8,358 bases of DNA from TMED108 sp036166415 (lineage in GTDB: Bacteria; Fidelibacterota; Marinisomatia; Marinisomatales; TCS55). The stretch is from assembly GCA_036166415.1 (NCBI GenBank), contig JAYZHP010000085.1, positions 1 to 8,358 of the forward strand. Reading direction: 5' to 3'. Shown here piece by piece: positions 5,928 through 8,358 of the stretch. Below the pieces are notes generated by a model, which searched no databases, was not told the DNA's origin, and saw nothing but the letters and a program-made list of their open reading frames with translations. Each line of letters begins with the position of its first letter. Positions within the stretch are counted from its first letter, which is position 1. The position numbers were made by a program, and so were the translations under genes.

Positions 5928-5999
5928 GCCCCTGTAGTTCAATGGATAGAATAAATCCCTCCTAAGGATTAGATACTGGTTCGACTCCAGTCGGGGGTA
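5928..5999 (+). tRNA. tRNA-Arg, anticodon CCU
   Basis: Reads AGG codons. The acceptor GCCCCTG pairs with CGGGGGT, including two G-U pairs, one of them at the terminal position. The D arm holds GTTCAATGGATAGAAT, the anticodon stem AATCC/GGATT encloses CTCCTAA (anticodon CCT), and the T arm is ACTGG TTCGACT CCAGT. Discriminator A at 5999; CCA is not encoded (the next bases are CTT). It lies 19 bases after gpsA and 18 before the TPR gene, with no promoter visible in the short gap, so it is probably cut out of the operon transcript by RNase P and 3' processing. Confidence 0.96.
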
Positions 6000-6017
6000 C
6001 TTAAAAAAGGATAATTA

Positions 6018-6695
6018 ATGTTAAAACCAAAAAGAAAAATTACTAGAGATGAGATTAAAAAAGATTCATTTATTGAATCAGTTTTCCAACTACGAGCATT
6101 TATTAAGGAAAATATGCAATTATTAACGCGTATTGGTGGCGGGATAGGACTTTTAATAGCCGTAATGGTTTTTTTATCTCAAAGTTTTCAAAATAATCGC
6201 GAAGAAGCTCAATATTTATTGACTAAAGCAACTCTATATTTAGATAATGGCGATATGCAAAATGCTAAAATTCAACTCCAAGAACTAGTAGATGAATATG
6301 CCTCCACTGAAGCTGGCAGGGCAGGCGGTTTTTATCTTGGACAAATGCATTTTTCGAACAATGATTATGATTCTTCATTGCCTCTTTTTCTAGCTTATTC
6401 AAAAAAAGGAAAAAATACATTTTTAGTAACCTCAGCAAACGAAGCTATTTCTAATATATACGTATATAAAAAAGATATAAAAAATGCGATTAAATATCAA
6501 TTAAAAGCTGTAAATCACTCAAATACAAATAAACTTAGGGCATACAATAATTTAAAATTAATTGAATTATATCTTAAAGATAGTGATTATGATAAAACAA
6601 ATGAGTTAATAAAAGATCTCCGCTCAGCTCATTCTGATGACGCTGAGATTATGCAAAAAGTTGATTATGTTATTGGTCTTATGATGAAAAAATAG
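6018..6695 (+). CDS. Membrane-anchored tetratricopeptide repeat protein
   Basis: A 225-residue protein with a basic cytoplasmic N-terminus (LKPKRKITRDEIKKD), one membrane helix at about 38-55 (RIGGGIGLLIAVMVFLSQ) and a C-terminal domain built of about four TPR-like helical pairs: residues 64-97 (AQYLLTKATLYLDNGDMQNA), 100-132, 137-170 and 173-205. The layout (basic tail, one helix, periplasmic TPRs) is that of YfgM-type proteins, which bind the SecYEG translocon and periplasmic chaperones. Similarity here is in architecture; I cannot claim orthology from reading alone. TPRs bind other proteins, so a scaffold or chaperone role in the envelope is likely. AAAAGGA at 6005-6011 is a good ribosome site for the ATG at 6018. 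Last gene before the terminator at 6748-6777, and probably cotranscribed with gpsA and tRNA-Arg. Confidence 0.85.
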   Translation: MLKPKRKITRDEIKKDSFIESVFQLRAFIKENMQLLTRIGGGIGLLIAVMVFLSQSFQNNREEAQYLLTKATLYLDNGDMQNAKIQLQELVDEYASTEAGRAGGFYLGQMHFSNNDYDSSLPLFLAYSKKGKNTFLVTSANEAISNIYVYKKDIKNAIKYQLKAVNHSNTNKLRAYNNLKLIELYLKDSDYDKTNELIKDLRSAHSDDAEIMQKVDYVIGLMMKK

Positions 6696-6724
6696 TTTTT
6701 TATTTACCATTGTTGAAGTTGAAA

Positions 6725-6730
6725 TATAAT
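6725..6730 (+). promoter_or_regulatory. Perfect TATAAT -10 box, candidate rimP-nusA promoter
   Basis: TATAAT lies in the gap between the TPR gene and rimP. Transcription would start near 6737, so the RNA would carry the 6748-6777 hairpin in its leader. No good -35 lies 17 bases upstream. A second choice is TTGAAG at 6713-6718 with TTTATA at 6736-6741 (17-base spacing). Either one starts before the hairpin. Confidence 0.4.
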
Positions 6731-6747
6731 TGTAATTTATATTACTG

Positions 6748-6777
6748 AAAAGTGGGCTACTGGCCCACTTTTCTTTT
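6748..6777 (+). terminator. Strong intrinsic terminator just before rimP
   Basis: AAAAGTGGGC (6748-6757) pairs perfectly with GCCCACTTTT (6763-6772) around the loop TACTG, followed by CTTTTA. It ends the acyl-CoA ligase-gpsA-tRNA-TPR unit. It is only 10 bases from the rimP ATG and downstream of the TATAAT at 6725, so it could also act as an attenuator in the rimP leader. Confidence 0.9.
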
Positions 6778-6787
6778 AATTAGACCT

Positions 6788-7216
6788 ATGGATACTATAA
6801 AAAATACAATTGAAGATTTAATTCCAGATGATCTTGTCATTATTGATTATAACGATTTTTCTAATTCGGGAAAGTTGAAAATAATTATTGATGGAATAAA
6901 TGGTATTGATTTGAATACAACATCATCATTGGCAAAAAAAATAAAAAAATTAAATGTTATTAATGAAACATTCCCAGATGGTATACAATTGGAAATATCA
7001 TCCCCGGGTATAGGTGCTGACTTATTGCATCCTTTTCAGTATAAAAAGAATCTTGGTCGAACATTAAAAATTATCACCTCTGATAATTTAGATAATCTAA
7101 AAATAGAACTTTCTTCTTGTGATGATGTTGGATTGGAGGGAATTCTTCCAGATGGTGAGAAAATAAATTTGACATATGATCAAATTGAGAAAGCAAAAGT
7201 TATTGTTAAGTTTTAG
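6788..7216 (+). CDS. rimP: Ribosome maturation factor RimP
   Basis: RimP helps assemble the 30S ribosomal subunit. The 142-residue product has the family signature LEISSPGIGADLLHPFQYKK (68-87), the counterpart of the usual LEVSSPGxxRPL, though the Arg-Pro after the signature is replaced here. It keeps the N-terminal alpha/beta domain (KLKIIIDG at 29-36, then a helix) and a small C-terminal beta domain with GRTLKI and GLEGILPDG. The frame also contains a GTG at 6752, but that codon lies inside the terminator stem and would add a non-conserved WPTFLLIRP leader, so ATG 6788 is chosen; no clear ribosome site precedes it. Followed after 18 bases by nusA, the standard partner. The length is slightly short for the family but complete. 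Confidence 0.92.
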   Translation: MDTIKNTIEDLIPDDLVIIDYNDFSNSGKLKIIIDGINGIDLNTTSSLAKKIKKLNVINETFPDGIQLEISSPGIGADLLHPFQYKKNLGRTLKIITSDNLDNLKIELSSCDDVGLEGILPDGEKINLTYDQIEKAKVIVKF

Positions 7217-7224
7217 TTTTTTTT

Positions 7225-7237
7225 AGGAGGAGTTTTG
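7225..7237 (+). promoter_or_regulatory. Full Shine-Dalgarno site and TTG start of nusA
   Basis: AGGAGG at 7225-7230 is the strongest ribosome site in the window. Four bases later TTG at 7235-7237 opens the nusA frame. No ATG or GTG occurs at a suitable place in this frame, so the start is set by this site. A rare start codon behind a perfect SD suggests tuned expression. Confidence 0.8.
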
Positions 7238-8358
7238 GTAAATAGAGAGCTAATTGAAGTTTTTTCAGAGATTGCCAGAGAAAAAAATGTTGAAAGATCT
7301 GAGCTTGGATCAATTATAGAATCCCTATTCTTACATCTTGTAGAGCGAGAAAGGGGCGATGCTAGCAATTGTAGCGTAATTGTGAATCTTGACAAGGGTG
7401 AATTTGAAATTTATGTTGAGAAAGATATTGTTGAAGACGTTGAAGATCCAGTTATGGAAATAACTTTAGATGAAATAGCTAAAATTGATAGTGAAATGGC
7501 TAATGATCTTGATATTGGCGATTCATATATAGAGATTATTGACCCTATGATTTTTGGAAGAAGAATGATATATATGGCAAAACAGTTTTTCTCTCAAAAA
7601 CTTCAAGATGTAGAGAAAAAATACATATATGAAGATTATGCTAATCGTGTTGGAGAAATAATTATTGGAACAGTCCATCAGGTTCAAAGGGATAATGTAT
7701 TTGTCAATATAGACCAAGCTGAGCTTAGAATGCCTAAAAAAGAGCAGATACGCTCAGAAAGATATCGTAGGGGTGATTCAGTTCGCGCTGTAATAAAATC
7801 AGTGGAAATTACTTCAAGAGGACCTGATATTGTAGTATCGAGAAGTGACAATCATTTTTTATATAAAATGTTTGAGATGGAAGTACCGGAGATTGAAGAT
7901 GGAATTATTGAAATCAGTTCTATCGCTAGATATCCTGGTGAACGAGCAAAAATAATCGTTAAATCTCATGATAGAAGGATAGACCCTGTGGGTGCATGTG
8001 TTGGTATGAGAGGAAGTAGAATTCAAGCCATTGTGCGTGAATTAAATAATGAAAAAATTGACATAATTAACTTTAGTGAACAATCTGAAGTGCTAATCAG
8101 TAGGGCCTTATCACCGGCGAAGCCTCTTGATCTTTACATTGATGATGATCGAAAATACTGCATTGCCATTTTTGATGATGATGAATTAGAACTAGCTATT
8201 GGCCGCGGGGGTGTAAATGTCAATTTAGCGGCAAATGTAACTGACTATAAAATTGATGCATTTGGAAAGAAGGAATATGAACGAAAACAAGTGGAACAAG
8301 AAACGCTTCTATCTGAGATTGAAAATGTAAAAAAATCTGTCGCTAAAGTATTAAATGA
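7235..8358 (+). CDS. nusA: Transcription termination/antitermination factor NusA, 5' part
   Basis: NusA binds RNA polymerase and nascent RNA and controls pausing, intrinsic termination and antitermination. The frame is open from TTG 7235 to the window end, giving 374 residues with no stop. Domains in order: N-terminal polymerase-binding domain (about 1-130, VNRELIEVFSEIAREKNVER), S1 domain (about 136-203, RVGEIIIGTVHQVQRDNVFV), the linking SRSDNHFLYKMFEMEVPEIE (202-221), KH1 (about 230-300, with DPVGACVGMRGSRIQAIV) and KH2 (about 305-345, with AIGRGGVNVNLAANVTDYKI). The GxxG loops are MRGS-type in KH1 and GRGG in KH2. The remaining C-terminus lies outside the window, where infB is expected. 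Part of the rimP operon. In E. coli NusA represses its own operon, which makes the hairpin before rimP notable. Confidence 0.95.
   Translation, partial: MVNRELIEVFSEIAREKNVERSELGSIIESLFLHLVERERGDASNCSVIVNLDKGEFEIYVEKDIVEDVEDPVMEITLDEIAKIDSEMANDLDIGDSYIEIIDPMIFGRRMIYMAKQFFSQKLQDVEKKYIYEDYANRVGEIIIGTVHQVQRDNVFVNIDQAELRMPKKEQIRSERYRRGDSVRAVIKSVEITSRGPDIVVSRSDNHFLYKMFEMEVPEIEDGIIEISSIARYPGERAKIIVKSHDRRIDPVGACVGMRGSRIQAIVRELNNEKIDIINFSEQSEVLISRALSPAKPLDLYIDDDRKYCIAIFDDDELELAIGRGGVNVNLAANVTDYKIDAFGKKEYERKQVEQETLLSEIENVKKSVAKVLN

Noticed and set aside
6752..6787. GTG at 6752 as an earlier rimP start.
   Set aside because: It lies inside the terminator stem, has no ribosome site, and adds a leader unlike any RimP N-terminus; ATG 6788 is better.
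1..8358. Mobile element, prophage or defence island.
   Set aside because: No integrase, transposase, toxin, nuclease, direct-repeat ends or attachment duplication at the tRNA genes was found; the content is housekeeping plus small envelope genes.

Overview
The window is a compact, AT-rich bacterial chromosome segment with nearly all genes on the + strand. It looks like core genome, not a mobile island: there is no transposase, integrase, phage gene or CRISPR array. The AT bias, short intergenic gaps, uneven use of Shine-Dalgarno (SD) sites, tRNA genes without an encoded CCA end, and small secreted or lipoprotein genes of unknown family would fit a free-living, possibly marine, bacterium of the FCB group (Bacteroidota / Marinimicrobia-like). 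That placement is an inference from style and is weakly supported.

Layout. (1) 1-270: 3' end of a type I signal peptidase gene. (2) 274-2484: a probable promoter, then four small genes of unknown function in one direction: a secreted protein, a lipoprotein whose start codon is unclear, an acidic coiled-coil protein, and a single-pass membrane coiled-coil protein. A strong intrinsic terminator closes the unit. (3) 2485-3117: the only long gene-free stretch. It has AT-rich DNA with operator-like repeats, a GC-rich block that folds well and is probably an unassigned small RNA, and tRNA-Leu(CAA) on the - strand with its own promoter. (4) 3124-6777: a long-chain acyl-CoA ligase, gpsA (4 bp later), tRNA-Arg(CCU) lying between two protein genes, and a membrane-anchored TPR protein, ended by a second strong terminator. 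(5) 6788-8358: rimP and nusA, the start of the usual rimP-nusA-infB operon; nusA runs off the window.

How the genes fit together. The acyl-CoA ligase activates fatty acids and GpsA makes sn-glycerol 3-phosphate, so the pair can supply both parts needed for phospholipid synthesis. The TPR protein, signal peptidase, lipoprotein and secreted protein suggest envelope work, but nothing in the sequence ties them to one complex. RimP (30S maturation) and NusA (transcription elongation and termination) form a standard gene-expression operon. The points most worth a second look are the unassigned structured RNA with its repeat-rich upstream region, the lipoprotein leader with no normal start codon, the intrinsic terminator squeezed between a TATAAT box and the rimP start, and the tRNA buried in a protein operon.
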